The notes beneath the pieces are model-generated. The model was not told where the DNA came from, did no database searches, and saw only the letters and a program-made list of their open reading frames with translations. Below, in pieces: positions 34,098-43,454 of a stretch of DNA of 49,036 bases. Made by a program: the position numbers and the translations under genes. Within the stretch, counting starts at the first letter, position 1. Each line of letters begins with the position of its first letter. The DNA comes from an uncultured Prevotella sp. (GTDB taxonomy: Bacteria > Bacteroidota > Bacteroidia > Bacteroidales > Bacteroidaceae): assembly GCA_946548065.1 (NCBI GenBank), contig CAMNPM010000017.1, positions 1-49,036 on the forward strand, given 5' to 3'.

Positions 34098-36473
34098 TCA
34101 GAACGGATAGCCAATGCCGAAATGAAGCGTCTGGTTGCGCTTAATGCCATCGGTATTGAAAAAGCCCGAGCGATCAGTCTCATAAGGCACATGCAGCGCT
34201 ATACCCCAGTCTAGACGAAGTACCAGGAAGTCGAGGTCGTAACGTATGCCGACACCAGTTCCTACAGCCATCTCGCGCAAGATATTCTTCACCTCGAACT
34301 TGCCAGCCACACCGTCGGCTGTGTTCCACACATTGCCCGCATCGATGAACAATGCACCATGCAGACGGCCAAACAGGCGCTGCCGGTACTCCAGGTTACC
34401 CAGCAGCTTGACATTGCCGTTGCGCATCAGATAGTCTGTAGCCCTGTCGCCAAACGACTCCACACCGCCGGGTCCGATACCTCGCACGGAGAAAGCGCGC
34501 ACACTGTTGGCACCACCAACATAGAAGAGCTCGCTATTGGGAGCCTGCGAGGAATTGCCATAACACCACACATAGCCACCATTCAAATGAGCCACCAGAT
34601 GGGCAGCATCGCTCAGCGTCCACGTCTTGGTAAAGTCGGTCTCTACCTTCAGAAACTGCGAATAGGGATTCTTGAAGAGTTTCTTGTTCTTCTCGTTCCA
34701 CCTGTCCCCCTTCATCATATAGAACATCGAGAGCACGTTGCCCGACTCACTGAGCGTTGTCTCCCAGCGCACGGGATGGCGCATTGCAGAGGGCGACTTA
34801 TAAGTGTAGGTATAGCGAATCTCAGGAATGAAATAGTCCTGCATGAGGACTTGCAGATAGGGAATCGTGCTGACCAGCGCATCGTAGGCGGCAGTGTGGG
34901 TGTTCATAAACTGATACTTCACCGTCAGGGGCGACAACTCGTGACGGCTCTGAGCCGTAGGCTGCCAGCGGTAGGTCCACTCGCCCGACACCACATGCAT
35001 CTTATAATAACTTGGGCGATAGATGATGTTGGTGCTGATCTTGGCCAGCGTGGAAGGGGTTGTATAGAACCTACGGCGACGGATGGGCCGTCCGTTCTTG
35101 TCGCGCCGTATGCGATTGCCGCCAAAGAAGGGGGCGATGATGCGCGGGAACTCGATTGACGCATCGGCACCGTACTCGTAGTTGTTCATGCTGGAGCCTC
35201 CGCTGGTTGACCACTCGTAGGAACCGTGCAGATTGACGTCAATCTTCTCACCGCCTCGGAAAGCATTGCGGCGCGTGACACCCAGTCGCAGCTCAGGACC
35301 CATGCGGCCGATGGTGCGGACGTTGAAGTTGGTCTCGATATAGAAGTCCCAGGGCTTGTCGAAGACGCAGTTGAGCGTCAGGTCGAGCGTGTCGGAAGCA
35401 GAGCGGTTTGCCGACAGACTGTCGGTGGTGCGAGGCGTGAACACGAAGTCAGTCATCGAGAACAGCCCCATGGCATTGATCTTGTTGACCGACTGCAAAT
35501 AGTCGTCATAGCTATACAGCTGTCTTGGGCGCAGACGTAGGTCGGCCATCAGCACTCTCGGCCGGATAGGAGGCCGCTTGCCCGCGAACCGGATGGTGAA
35601 GAAGCGACCTCGGAACGAGTCGGTGGGCTGCTCCATGAAGCTTTTCCTCATGTTGATATTGACGCGGCCGATATACCACTTGCGCTGGGCATTGTCCGGG
35701 ATACCGTCAGCCAGTTGCAGGCGCAGCTGGGCCTTTCCGCTGACCACAGTGGTATCGGCCAGATAGGAGGCAAAGCTCGGCTGATAGAAATAGTATCCGT
35801 TATTGCGGAGCAAAAGACTGATGCGGCGGCGTTCAGCATCGAGACTGCTGGCCGCAAAAGGGTCGCCCTTATGGATGTGTGCATCGCTGAGAGAGGAGCG
35901 TATCAGGCTGTCGGCCTCGGCAGAAAACCCGAAGTATCCAATGCTGTCCAGACGGTAGAGCCGTCCCGGCCTTACCGTGTAGCCTATCTTGGCCGTACGG
36001 GGATTCTTCTGCTGTACGATATGGTAGTCGACCTGTCCTCCGAAGAACCCGTGATTCTCCAGAACCGACCGTGCCACCTGGGCTCGCAGCTCAGGATTAA
36101 CCCACGACATGAGCACAGGCTGCTTGCCGAAGGTCTTGAACATCCAGCGCCCGAAGCGCGAGTTGGAATTCTGATAGCGGTTCCACACGCTGACACCCAA
36201 TGAGAAAGGCATACGATAGTAGCTGCTGCCGAAGATGGCTCCGTTGGGTGCCGTGGCCAGAGCTGCCTCTATCTCAGGCTTGACGGTATCAAAGTAGTCG
36301 ACGTCCGAAATACTGTCGACAGCTGCGCATGAATCAGGCCGTTGTGGGACGGCGTCGTAGGCTATCTTTGTCAGCCCCGTGAACAGCTGGTCGCCGTCCG
36401 GGATGTTCTTCGTCATCGAACAGGACACGAAGAGCAGCGCGAGGAGGATATAGCAGAAACTATTTCTTTTCAT
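34098..36473 (-). CDS. TamA/BamA-like outer-membrane lipoprotein (TamL type)
   Basis: A 791-residue Omp85-family protein: POTRA-like N-terminal domains followed by a C-terminal beta-barrel ending 'HFGIGYPF'. The barrel shows 'NLEYRQRLFGRLHGALFIDAGNVW' and 'GTGVGIRYDLDFLVLRLDWGIAL', typical of BamA/TamA. The start at 36473 gives 'MKRNSFCYILLALLFVSC', a lipoprotein signal with lipobox cysteine C18. Lipidation is the mark of the Bacteroidetes TamL variant. With TamB upstream (14-base overlap) it would form a trans-envelope translocation and assembly machine. A longer open frame upstream is not used because it lies within tamB. Confidence 0.88.
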   Translation of the reverse strand: MKRNSFCYILLALLFVSCSMTKNIPDGDQLFTGLTKIAYDAVPQRPDSCAAVDSISDVDYFDTVKPEIEAALATAPNGAIFGSSYYRMPFSLGVSVWNRYQNSNSRFGRWMFKTFGKQPVLMSWVNPELRAQVARSVLENHGFFGGQVDYHIVQQKNPRTAKIGYTVRPGRLYRLDSIGYFGFSAEADSLIRSSLSDAHIHKGDPFAASSLDAERRRISLLLRNNGYYFYQPSFASYLADTTVVSGKAQLRLQLADGIPDNAQRKWYIGRVNINMRKSFMEQPTDSFRGRFFTIRFAGKRPPIRPRVLMADLRLRPRQLYSYDDYLQSVNKINAMGLFSMTDFVFTPRTTDSLSANRSASDTLDLTLNCVFDKPWDFYIETNFNVRTIGRMGPELRLGVTRRNAFRGGEKIDVNLHGSYEWSTSGGSSMNNYEYGADASIEFPRIIAPFFGGNRIRRDKNGRPIRRRRFYTTPSTLAKISTNIIYRPSYYKMHVVSGEWTYRWQPTAQSRHELSPLTVKYQFMNTHTAAYDALVSTIPYLQVLMQDYFIPEIRYTYTYKSPSAMRHPVRWETTLSESGNVLSMFYMMKGDRWNEKNKKLFKNPYSQFLKVETDFTKTWTLSDAAHLVAHLNGGYVWCYGNSSQAPNSELFYVGGANSVRAFSVRGIGPGGVESFGDRATDYLMRNGNVKLLGNLEYRQRLFGRLHGALFIDAGNVWNTADGVAGKFEVKNILREMAVGTGVGIRYDLDFLVLRLDWGIALHVPYETDRSGFFNTDGIKRNQTLHFGIGYPF

Positions 36474-39400
36474 TTGAGGTGGTTTTGATAGAGTCAGAAG
36501 GAGCAACAGCCGGGCTGCCAGCCTGACCGGGCAAGGGTCGCCTGAGCATGGGGGCAGGATCCTTGAACCGGAAGATGTCCCAGAACGACTGCAGCGAGCG
36601 TCGCCAGGTGAAGCCACCGCCATACTTCTGGGTATAGCCGTCGAGCCAGTCGAAGCTGTTGTTCTGATAATATAGGGTAATAAACTTGTTGGCCGTATGG
36701 TCAAGACGGTACTCCAAAGATACATTATCGAAGAACGAGTTGTCGCGCTGCTGCAGCTCGGTGCCTGTCGATACCTTGCCCCCCACGGCCACCTTCAGAC
36801 GGTTGTTCATGAAGCGCTTGGCAAACTTGAACGAATAGTCCGTATGGCTGGCTCCCGAGGCATCCGTCCCGCTGTCCATGCCGAAGGAGAGATCGAGCGT
36901 ACGCAGGGCATTGCCCGTAATATTGCTGATCTCCGAACTGAGGAACGAGCTGAGTGCAGAGTTCATGGAGAAGGCTCCCGTGTTGCCGTCGGCCAGATAC
37001 ATACCCGTGGTGAGCATCGTCACGGCCAGCTTGCCGCGCTGCTCCACCCCCATCGACAGCAGTTCGCTCTCCACCTGCATATCCTCCGGGGCATCAAGGG
37101 TGAACTCCAGGCCCATGTCGCTGAGCGTCTTGGTAATCTTCACACCGCAGTCGAAGTCTACGCTACGCGCTGCTCCACCATTGCTGTTGACGGTGGCCTT
37201 GGTGCGCTCGGTGGCAGTAATATTGAGGGTCGGGTTCATGGGGTCGCCGGTAAACTCGATATACGACCCATCCCGAATGGTGAACGTCTTGAGCGGAATG
37301 ACGGGCATCGAATACTTCATCTCTCCGTTCGACAGCGTATAGCGGCCTCGAAGCTGCAGACTCTCTACTGGCGAGTACTGCATGCGGAGCGATCCGCCGC
37401 CCATCAGGTCGATATAGTTGGAATGGTCGGTATTGAGATAAGCCATGATATGAGCTCCCTTCGACACGTTGACCGTCATGTCCATCTGGAATCCGTTGAG
37501 TGCAGGGCGCTGCACCACCACCTGGGCGGTGTCGCTGAAGTCGGTAAACTTCACCAGTTCCTTCAATTGGTTATCCGACGACAGTGGCGAGTCGCGCAGC
37601 ACATAGCTCATATCGGTAGAGCCCAACACCTCCAGGCGTCCTCGCATCATCAGATTGTCTATCGGCCCTCGCATAGAGGCAAAGGCATTGACGAAGGCCT
37701 TGCCATAGGCAATGCTCTTGGCATTCTCCGGTGCACCGATAATCTGGAAGTCGCGCGCCCGCATCCTCACATCCACCATGACGCGTTCCAGCTGTCCGAA
37801 GTCGACGCTGCCCTGTATGTTCAGCGGGTTGTTGTTGTGGGCATAGACGGCAAAGTTCTCCAGCAGCAGCTTGGAGTCCTGTATGCGCACGGGGTCATTG
37901 TCGAAGCGCAGCTTCATGCCATAGGGTACGCTCTCCACATAGGAGGAGTCAAGATATATCTCTCCGTTGATCTTCGGCTGCGACAATGGTCCCAAGATGG
38001 TCAGCTCGCCGTCACCGTAGCCATGCAGTCCGAACAGCTGGTCAGGGACGAATCCGTTGACCAGCGACAGCGGGGTATGCTGTAGCTGTAGACGGGCATC
38101 GAGCGAGCCGCTACCTTTATTATAATAGGTACCCGTGAGCAAGCCCACCTCCATGTAGTCTTTCATCAGACGCGCCTCAATGGCATGGGCGTCGTCCTCG
38201 CGCTGCAGATAAACCAGCTCTGTGCTGAGGTTGCCCAGCGGGCTGTCCTCGTAGGTCATCTGCCGCACCTCCATATCGCCCACCATAGAGAACTGTCCGG
38301 CAGCATTCTGTACCACATGGTAATCGCCATTGAGCACGCCCGTCATGCGGGGCAGATAGGGAATCACGGAGGTGACCTCGCCCAGGTTCAGCTTGTTCAG
38401 GCTGACGGTGATGTCCTGCAGGGCCGAGGGGTCGCTGTCGCCTGAGTATATCTTCACACCCGTGCCGTCGTCGGCCACCAGGTCGATATTGGTCTGTATC
38501 TTATTGTTGGCCGTCAGCAGCACATAATTGTCCTTGTTCAGGTTGAACTCCTTGTAACCGATGGTGGGACGGCTGGGAACCAGATGGAGCTGGATTCCGC
38601 TGTCCACCATCTCGGCCTGTGCTCCGATGCGGGCTCCCAGCTTGTCGGCAGCATCAAAGTAGCGTACGCCAAAGGTGGCTCCGTGCTCCTGGAACAAGCC
38701 GTCGAAGAGGGCATTGAACACGAACTGGGGGTTCTGCTTGTTGTTGCGCACCTGTCCGACAAAGGAGAGGTGGCTCTTGCGCTGTATAAGGTGCAGGTTG
38801 ATGGTGTCCAGACGTACGTCGCCTACCGTCAGCGAATGTATATATCCGTCGCCATTGATGCCCGCCGCTACGGATGCACTGATGTCGAGCAGCATATCCT
38901 TGAACTCGACACCAAGACTGGACTTGAACATCGTCGCTATAGGATTCTCCTGCTTGCTCTCTATGCGCAGCTTCATGGTAGGGAGCAGCCGGCGTATGGC
39001 AGGCTGGTCGATGATGCGATGGTCGAGCTTGTCGGCAACCGAATCGGCGAGCGTCGTGAGCTGGCTCAGCAGACGGTCGCAGGAGCCGCTGGCATCAAAC
39101 TTGACAATGAAGTCGCCACTCTGGGCGCGGACATAGGTGGTATCAGAACGCGTCTTCAGCAGCAGTCCGATGTCTGTGGGGTGATACACCCTGCTGGAGT
39201 CGCGCAGGGTCAAGTCGCTGAACAATCCGCTGACGGTATGCGCAGTCTTGAGGTCGGAACTGATGTCCACATGGCCACAGAGGCCAAGCGCCAGCGGTTT
39301 GTCCACCAGCCCCATGCGATAGAAGTCGACCTGGCCGACGTCGACCGTCAGTATACCGTTCAGCCGTTTGGTATTCATCTGGGCATCAATACCCACCATG

Positions 39401-40965
39401 CCGTCGAGCAGCTCATTGCGGCTGTCCAGTGAAGCCTGCAAGAGACCGTCATGTACCCGTGCCTGCACCTGCATGTGGTCGAGGTTCCACTTCCCATATC
39501 CCAGATGCGCTATCTCTCCCTGGGCGTCAAGCACTGTACGGGGCGACAGCGGGTCGGTACCCTGCCCTTCCGCCTTGAGGTTGGCCGTGAGCAGCTGGAG
39601 CGACTCGCGGGGCATGAAGTGCTGCAGATTCAGGCTGTTCACCTGGAGCTGGGCATCGTAGCGCATCTGCTGGGTATTCAGCCTGCCCTTCAGTGCCAGA
39701 GTGCCTGTGCCCTCGCGGGCTTCTACGTCGACATCGTAAAGAGGTCCGTCGGCCTTCAGCCGTCCCTCGGCCGCAAGGGGCGGGATGCGATAGTTGCGCT
39801 GTACGCTGCGCGGCAGTGCTGCAAGGACGAAGCCCAGGTCCTGTGTCTGTGCCTTGAACTGCACGTCGGCCCGCAGGCGCTTCATGTCGTTGAGATGAGC
39901 TATAAACCCATCGGCCTTGGCTGCAAGGGCGGTGGGCAGCGAGAGGTCGAGGCCGGTAAACTCCATGAGCTTCATATTGCCCGAGAGGGTTCCCTTGAGG
40001 GCCATCGGATAGTGGGGCCAGCGCTCGCGCAGGGAGGGGGGTAGGGAGGAGAGGACGGGCAGTATGTCCTGACGTCCTAACTGGGCATCGAGGGTCAGTT
40101 GCAGCTGTCCTGGCGCAATGGAGTCAGTAAACGACAGCGGCATGCCCAGGCTCAGCGAGAGGTCGCTATCGGGCGTCTTCAGATGGAACGACGGTGCACT
40201 GATGCTGTCGTTCTGAAAGCTGAGTGCTCCGGTGTGGATGTTCAGTTGTCGGTAGCTGATGTCATTGTATGCCAGGGCGGCGTCGGTCCAGTCGATGCTG
40301 CCCACCGAGTAGGCGGGTGCTCCCAGGTCGGCCAGCACGTCGCGAGCCGTCAGTGCTCCCAGTCCCACGGTGACAGCGGCAGAGTCGGCCGGCAGGTGTA
40401 TGTCTACCTGTGAGCGCAGGATGCTCAGGCTGTCGGCATGTATCTTCCAGAGGGTTTTCGAGGTAGTGGTATCCTCTGGCACGGAGTCGCGCAGCAGCAC
40501 GTCGAGTCGGGCCTCCTCCAGGCGGGTACCGTTCACCTCTACGGTCTGTTGGTCAAGGTCGATTCCCCTGCTTTCCACATACAGACGCTTGAAATCGCCC
40601 TTTACGCGCACGGCATCTATAAATCCATTGGTGTTCAGACGGGTGTTGCTGAGCTGCAGCGCGTTGATGACCACGCGATGGTCCTTCAGCGGCCACAGCT
40701 CTACGTCGACCACCAGCTGCTGCACGTCGGCAATGGTATCCGACTGGTCTATCATCTTGAAGTCGTCGATGGCCAGGTCCAGGGGGAATGCCAGCTGTAC
40801 GTGCCCCACGCTGATGTGCATCCCCGTCTTCTCCGAGGCAATCGAGGCGACCTTGTCGACGGCCCAGTTCTGTACGGGAGGCAAGTAGAGCAGCCCCACC
40901 GCTACTGCAAAGAGGAGCAGGGGGCTCAGCAGGATGCCTGATATCCACCAGAACGTTTTCTTCAT
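36460..40965 (-). CDS. tamB: TamB-family translocation/assembly module protein
   Basis: A 1501-residue AsmA-like protein that spans the periplasm between the membranes. One N-terminal helix ('TFWWISGILLSPLLLFAVAVGLLYL') anchors it. Thousands of bases of beta-rich repeats follow. The C-terminal TamB domain contains 'GSYIEFTGDPMNPTLNITATERTKA', 'DCGVKITKTLSDMGLEFTLDAPED' and 'FMNNRLKVAVGGKVS'. It probably helps deliver outer-membrane proteins or phospholipids. The start codon shares one base with the rluA-type stop (TAATG) and the end overlaps tamL. Confidence 0.93.
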   Translation of the reverse strand: MKKTFWWISGILLSPLLLFAVAVGLLYLPPVQNWAVDKVASIASEKTGMHISVGHVQLAFPLDLAIDDFKMIDQSDTIADVQQLVVDVELWPLKDHRVVINALQLSNTRLNTNGFIDAVRVKGDFKRLYVESRGIDLDQQTVEVNGTRLEEARLDVLLRDSVPEDTTTSKTLWKIHADSLSILRSQVDIHLPADSAAVTVGLGALTARDVLADLGAPAYSVGSIDWTDAALAYNDISYRQLNIHTGALSFQNDSISAPSFHLKTPDSDLSLSLGMPLSFTDSIAPGQLQLTLDAQLGRQDILPVLSSLPPSLRERWPHYPMALKGTLSGNMKLMEFTGLDLSLPTALAAKADGFIAHLNDMKRLRADVQFKAQTQDLGFVLAALPRSVQRNYRIPPLAAEGRLKADGPLYDVDVEAREGTGTLALKGRLNTQQMRYDAQLQVNSLNLQHFMPRESLQLLTANLKAEGQGTDPLSPRTVLDAQGEIAHLGYGKWNLDHMQVQARVHDGLLQASLDSRNELLDGMVGIDAQMNTKRLNGILTVDVGQVDFYRMGLVDKPLALGLCGHVDISSDLKTAHTVSGLFSDLTLRDSSRVYHPTDIGLLLKTRSDTTYVRAQSGDFIVKFDASGSCDRLLSQLTTLADSVADKLDHRIIDQPAIRRLLPTMKLRIESKQENPIATMFKSSLGVEFKDMLLDISASVAAGINGDGYIHSLTVGDVRLDTINLHLIQRKSHLSFVGQVRNNKQNPQFVFNALFDGLFQEHGATFGVRYFDAADKLGARIGAQAEMVDSGIQLHLVPSRPTIGYKEFNLNKDNYVLLTANNKIQTNIDLVADDGTGVKIYSGDSDPSALQDITVSLNKLNLGEVTSVIPYLPRMTGVLNGDYHVVQNAAGQFSMVGDMEVRQMTYEDSPLGNLSTELVYLQREDDAHAIEARLMKDYMEVGLLTGTYYNKGSGSLDARLQLQHTPLSLVNGFVPDQLFGLHGYGDGELTILGPLSQPKINGEIYLDSSYVESVPYGMKLRFDNDPVRIQDSKLLLENFAVYAHNNNPLNIQGSVDFGQLERVMVDVRMRARDFQIIGAPENAKSIAYGKAFVNAFASMRGPIDNLMMRGRLEVLGSTDMSYVLRDSPLSSDNQLKELVKFTDFSDTAQVVVQRPALNGFQMDMTVNVSKGAHIMAYLNTDHSNYIDLMGGGSLRMQYSPVESLQLRGRYTLSNGEMKYSMPVIPLKTFTIRDGSYIEFTGDPMNPTLNITATERTKATVNSNGGAARSVDFDCGVKITKTLSDMGLEFTLDAPEDMQVESELLSMGVEQRGKLAVTMLTTGMYLADGNTGAFSMNSALSSFLSSEISNITGNALRTLDLSFGMDSGTDASGASHTDYSFKFAKRFMNNRLKVAVGGKVSTGTELQQRDNSFFDNVSLEYRLDHTANKFITLYYQNNSFDWLDGYTQKYGGGFTWRRSLQSFWDIFRFKDPAPMLRRPLPGQAGSPAVAPSDSIKTTSNEKK

Positions 40966-41666
40966 TACCGTGTGGAGTGAGGGTTGATAGGTGTGGAGAG
41001 GTGGGCGAACGACTGCCAGAGGTTGTCGTCGGGCAGCGGAGCCTCCACGGCGATGTGCTCTTTTGAGACCGGATGTACGAATTCCACTCGCCGGGCCAGC
41101 AGCGCGATGCTTCCGTCAGGGTTGCTGCGCCGGGCTCCATACTTCAGGTCGCCCTTGATGGGGCAGCCCATGGCCGCGAGCTGGCAGCGTATCTGATGGT
41201 GGCGGCCCGTCAGCAGCTGCACTTCGAGCAGGGTATAGCGGTCGGACTGTCCTATGACGCGATAGTTCAGCAGGGCCTTCTTCGCCTGGGGGCGCTCATG
41301 GTCGTAGGCATACGACTTGTTCTGCTTCTCGTTGCGCACCAGCCAGTGCTCCAGTGTGCCTTCGTCGTGGTGGGGTGGCTGCTGCACGATGGCCCAGTAG
41401 GTCTTATGCACCTCGCCCTGCCGGAACATGTCGTTCAGGCGCGAGAGAGCCTTTGAGGTTCGGGCGAACACCACCAGTCCCCAGACGGGACGGTCGAGCC
41501 GGTGCACCACGCCCAGGAATACGGCCCCGGGCTTGGCATACTTCTCTTTGATATAAGCCTTGACGGTTTCCGACAACGGTGTGTCGCCGGTCTTGTCGCC
41601 CTGCACTATCTCGCCGCTGCGCTTGGCGACGATGATGACGTGGTTGTCCTCGTAGATTACCTGCAT
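40965..41666 (-). CDS. RluA-family RNA pseudouridine synthase
   Basis: A 233-residue single-domain pseudouridine synthase. The catalytic Asp is D58 in 'VHRLDRPVWGLVVFARTSKAL'; 'TGRHHQIRCQLAAMGCPIKGDLKYGA' is the second conserved block. It has no S4 domain, as in RluA/TruC-like short forms. The target RNA cannot be told. It lies between the Zn-peptidase gene (21-base gap) and tamB in an apparent four-gene operon. Confidence 0.93.
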   Translation of the reverse strand: MQVIYEDNHVIIVAKRSGEIVQGDKTGDTPLSETVKAYIKEKYAKPGAVFLGVVHRLDRPVWGLVVFARTSKALSRLNDMFRQGEVHKTYWAIVQQPPHHDEGTLEHWLVRNEKQNKSYAYDHERPQAKKALLNYRVIGQSDRYTLLEVQLLTGRHHQIRCQLAAMGCPIKGDLKYGARRSNPDGSIALLARRVEFVHPVSKEHIAVEAPLPDDNLWQSFAHLSTPINPHSTR

Positions 41667-41687
41667 TGACGGTTGTGGTGTCTATGA

Positions 41688-42575
41688 TTATAGTTCGGCA
41701 TCGGAGCACTGGAAGGTGGTACCCTTCGAGATGTCTCCCGTCTCCAGTCCCAGCTTGAACCACTTCATGCGCTGCTTGGACGTGCCGTGATTGAACGACT
41801 CCGGCACGGCATATCCGCGGGCCTTCGTCTGCAGATAGTCGTCGCCAATCTTCTGTGCGCAGTTGATGGCCTCCTCGATGTCGCCGTCCTCCAGCGAGCC
41901 GAAGCGCTTGTTGTCGTGGTGGGCCCATACGCCGGCGTAGAAGTCGGCCAGCAGCTCCAGGCGTACTGACAGCTTGTTGGCCTCAGCCTGCGGCAGACGG
42001 GCCATCTGCTCGTGCACCTTCTGCAGCGTGCCCGTCAGGTATTCCACATGATGGCCTACCTCGTGGGCTATCACGTAGGCATAGGCAAAGTCGCCGTCGG
42101 CCCCCAGCTGCTTCTTCATGGTGGTGAAGAACGACAGGTCGATATACAGCTTCTGGTCGCCCGAGCAGTAGAAAGGTCCCATGGCTGCGGAGCCCTGCCC
42201 GCAGGCCGTCTGCGTACCGTCGGTGTAGAGCACCATCGTGGGGTTCTGGTACTGGGCGCCATTGGCCTTGAAAATCTCTGACCACACATCCTCCGTTCCG
42301 CCCAGGATCTGGGTCGAGAACTTGGCCAGCTGCTGTTCTTCCTCCGTAAACTCGCGCTGACCTTCGTTCACCTGGGCATTGGTGCCGGTGAGCGAACCCA
42401 GTCCGCCATTCTGCTGCACCGTCTGGACCACGGCCTCCAGGGGGTTGCCACCCGACATCCAGGCCATAAGGGCCACTACGATAATACCGCCGATTCCGAG
42501 ACCGGCCTTTGCACCTCCGCCCATACCGCGGCGGTCTTCTACATTCGAGCTTTCGCGTCTTCCGTCTAATTTCAT
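41688..42575 (-). CDS. Putative neutral zinc metallopeptidase (YpfJ/PF04228 type)
   Basis: A 295-residue protein with an N-terminal membrane helix ('AGLGIGGIIVVALMAWMSGG') after a polar, arginine-rich start. The metallopeptidase core is 'AYVIAHEVGHHVEYLTG' (HExxH near residue 170), preceded by 'QTACGQGSAAMGPFYCSGDQKLYIDLSFF'. Both blocks are diagnostic for the YpfJ-like family. The catalytic domain would face the periplasm. Substrate is unknown. It is the first gene of the operon leading to rluA-type, tamB and tamL, which suggests an envelope role. Confidence 0.92.
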   Translation of the reverse strand: MKLDGRRESSNVEDRRGMGGGAKAGLGIGGIIVVALMAWMSGGNPLEAVVQTVQQNGGLGSLTGTNAQVNEGQREFTEEEQQLAKFSTQILGGTEDVWSEIFKANGAQYQNPTMVLYTDGTQTACGQGSAAMGPFYCSGDQKLYIDLSFFTTMKKQLGADGDFAYAYVIAHEVGHHVEYLTGTLQKVHEQMARLPQAEANKLSVRLELLADFYAGVWAHHDNKRFGSLEDGDIEEAINCAQKIGDDYLQTKARGYAVPESFNHGTSKQRMKWFKLGLETGDISKGTTFQCSDAEL

Positions 42576-42603
42576 TTTGTCTGATATTTAAATATTGCAG
42601 GCG

Positions 42604-42635
42604 CAAAGTTACGAAAAGTAGAGCGAAATGCCAAA
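42604..42635 (-). promoter_or_regulatory. Promoter of the Zn-peptidase-rluA-tamB-tamL operon
   Basis: On the minus strand TTTG (42635-42632), 20 bases, TAACTTTG (42611-42604): full consensus, 29 bases before the ATG at 42575. The stretch 42640-42777 upstream holds no gene I can support. Confidence 0.78.
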
Positions 42636-42777
42636 TTTATTTGCGCTTTTCTGAGGAGAAGCAGCTCAGCGGGGAGACAGAGGCGGGGGGAAAGCTTGCA
42701 GCAAGCAGCGGATAACCGAGTAAAGTGGTCTGTACTCGACCATCCGACCGTCCGGGGCCGAGCAGAGAGGTCTCTAC

Positions 42778-43335
42778 TCAATAAACTACGGAGTAAACAT
42801 AGCCGCGCTGGCGGTTCTCCACCGTCTCAATGCTGTGGCGGAACCCTGTCAGCACGTCCTTGATATTGTCTGAAATCCCCGTGCCAGAGAGCTTCAGCAC
42901 CGCCTCCTTCATGGTCCAGAGCCGGATGAACTCCCAGCGGGGGTCGGAGGAGCACTCGATCTGCTCCACCTCCCGGTCGTTCATCGTGTAGCGCACCAGA
43001 CTGTCGTGAAACTCGCGTACGCTCTCCACATCCACGCCTACCGGACGGTCGCTCACTGCGCAGATGACGGCCTGGCGGCAGTGGCTCAGGTTAAAATGAA
43101 TCTCGGGATGGCCCACCAGCGAGGGCTTGCCGTGCTCGCCATATTCGAACACCGGCTTCTCGCCGATGCCGTACTCGCGGCGCAGGCCCTCGCACAGCAG
43201 CAGATAGGCCATCGCGCAGGTCTTGCGACCCTGCTCAAACTTGAACTTCAGGGCCTGCTCCCGGCGCTGGTCCGAGAGCAGCGGCAGGGCTGCCTCCAGG
43301 TCGAAACCCGGGATGTCGTCGTTCAGATATATCAT
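42778..43335 (-). CDS. 4'-phosphopantetheinyl transferase superfamily protein
   Basis: A 185-residue enzyme that would move the phosphopantetheine arm of CoA to acyl- or peptidyl-carrier proteins. Motifs: 'HGKPSLVGHPEIHFNLSHC', 'RPVGVDVESVREF' (metal-binding Asp/Glu) and 'FIRLWTMKEAVLKLSG' (WxxKEA). The ATG at 43335 is chosen because the promoter at 43358-43388 lies inside the longer open frame. No carrier protein or synthase gene is nearby, so the substrate is unknown; it is of the Sfp-like rather than the AcpS type. Confidence 0.9.
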   Translation of the reverse strand: MIYLNDDIPGFDLEAALPLLSDQRREQALKFKFEQGRKTCAMAYLLLCEGLRREYGIGEKPVFEYGEHGKPSLVGHPEIHFNLSHCRQAVICAVSDRPVGVDVESVREFHDSLVRYTMNDREVEQIECSSDPRWEFIRLWTMKEAVLKLSGTGISDNIKDVLTGFRHSIETVENRQRGYVYSVVY

Positions 43336-43357
43336 AACAATAGCAATAATCGGGGTG

Positions 43358-43388
43358 CAAAGGTACACCATTTTCCCCATACGGCAAA
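43358..43388 (-). promoter_or_regulatory. Promoter of the phosphopantetheinyl transferase gene
   Basis: On the minus strand TTTG (43388-43385), 19 bases, TACCTTTG (43365-43358). The ATG follows at 43335. Confidence 0.75.
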
Positions 43389-43428
43389 GTTTTTTTTAGA
43401 AAAGCATGGCCACTTTCTAATTAATTGT

Positions 43429-43436
43429 TACCTTTG
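43429..43436 (+). promoter_or_regulatory. -7 element of the DUF3857 gene pair
   Basis: TACCTTTG on the plus strand lies 18 bases before the ATG at 43455. No clear TTTG is found at the -33 distance. Confidence 0.6.
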
Positions 43437-43454
43437 CAGACATTTTAAAAACAC

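Noticed and set aside
36474..36725. Extended start for the TamA-like protein
   Set aside because: The extension overlaps tamB out of frame and has no signal; MKRNSF at 36473 gives a proper lipoprotein signal.
36697..38085. 462-codon open frame on the plus strand
   Set aside because: Antisense to tamB, with no domain and no promoter.
42640..42777. Terminator or small gene between the phosphopantetheinyl transferase and Zn-peptidase genes
   Set aside because: Only weak imperfect dyads (for example AGAGA-GG-TCTCT) and no T-run or coding frame were seen.
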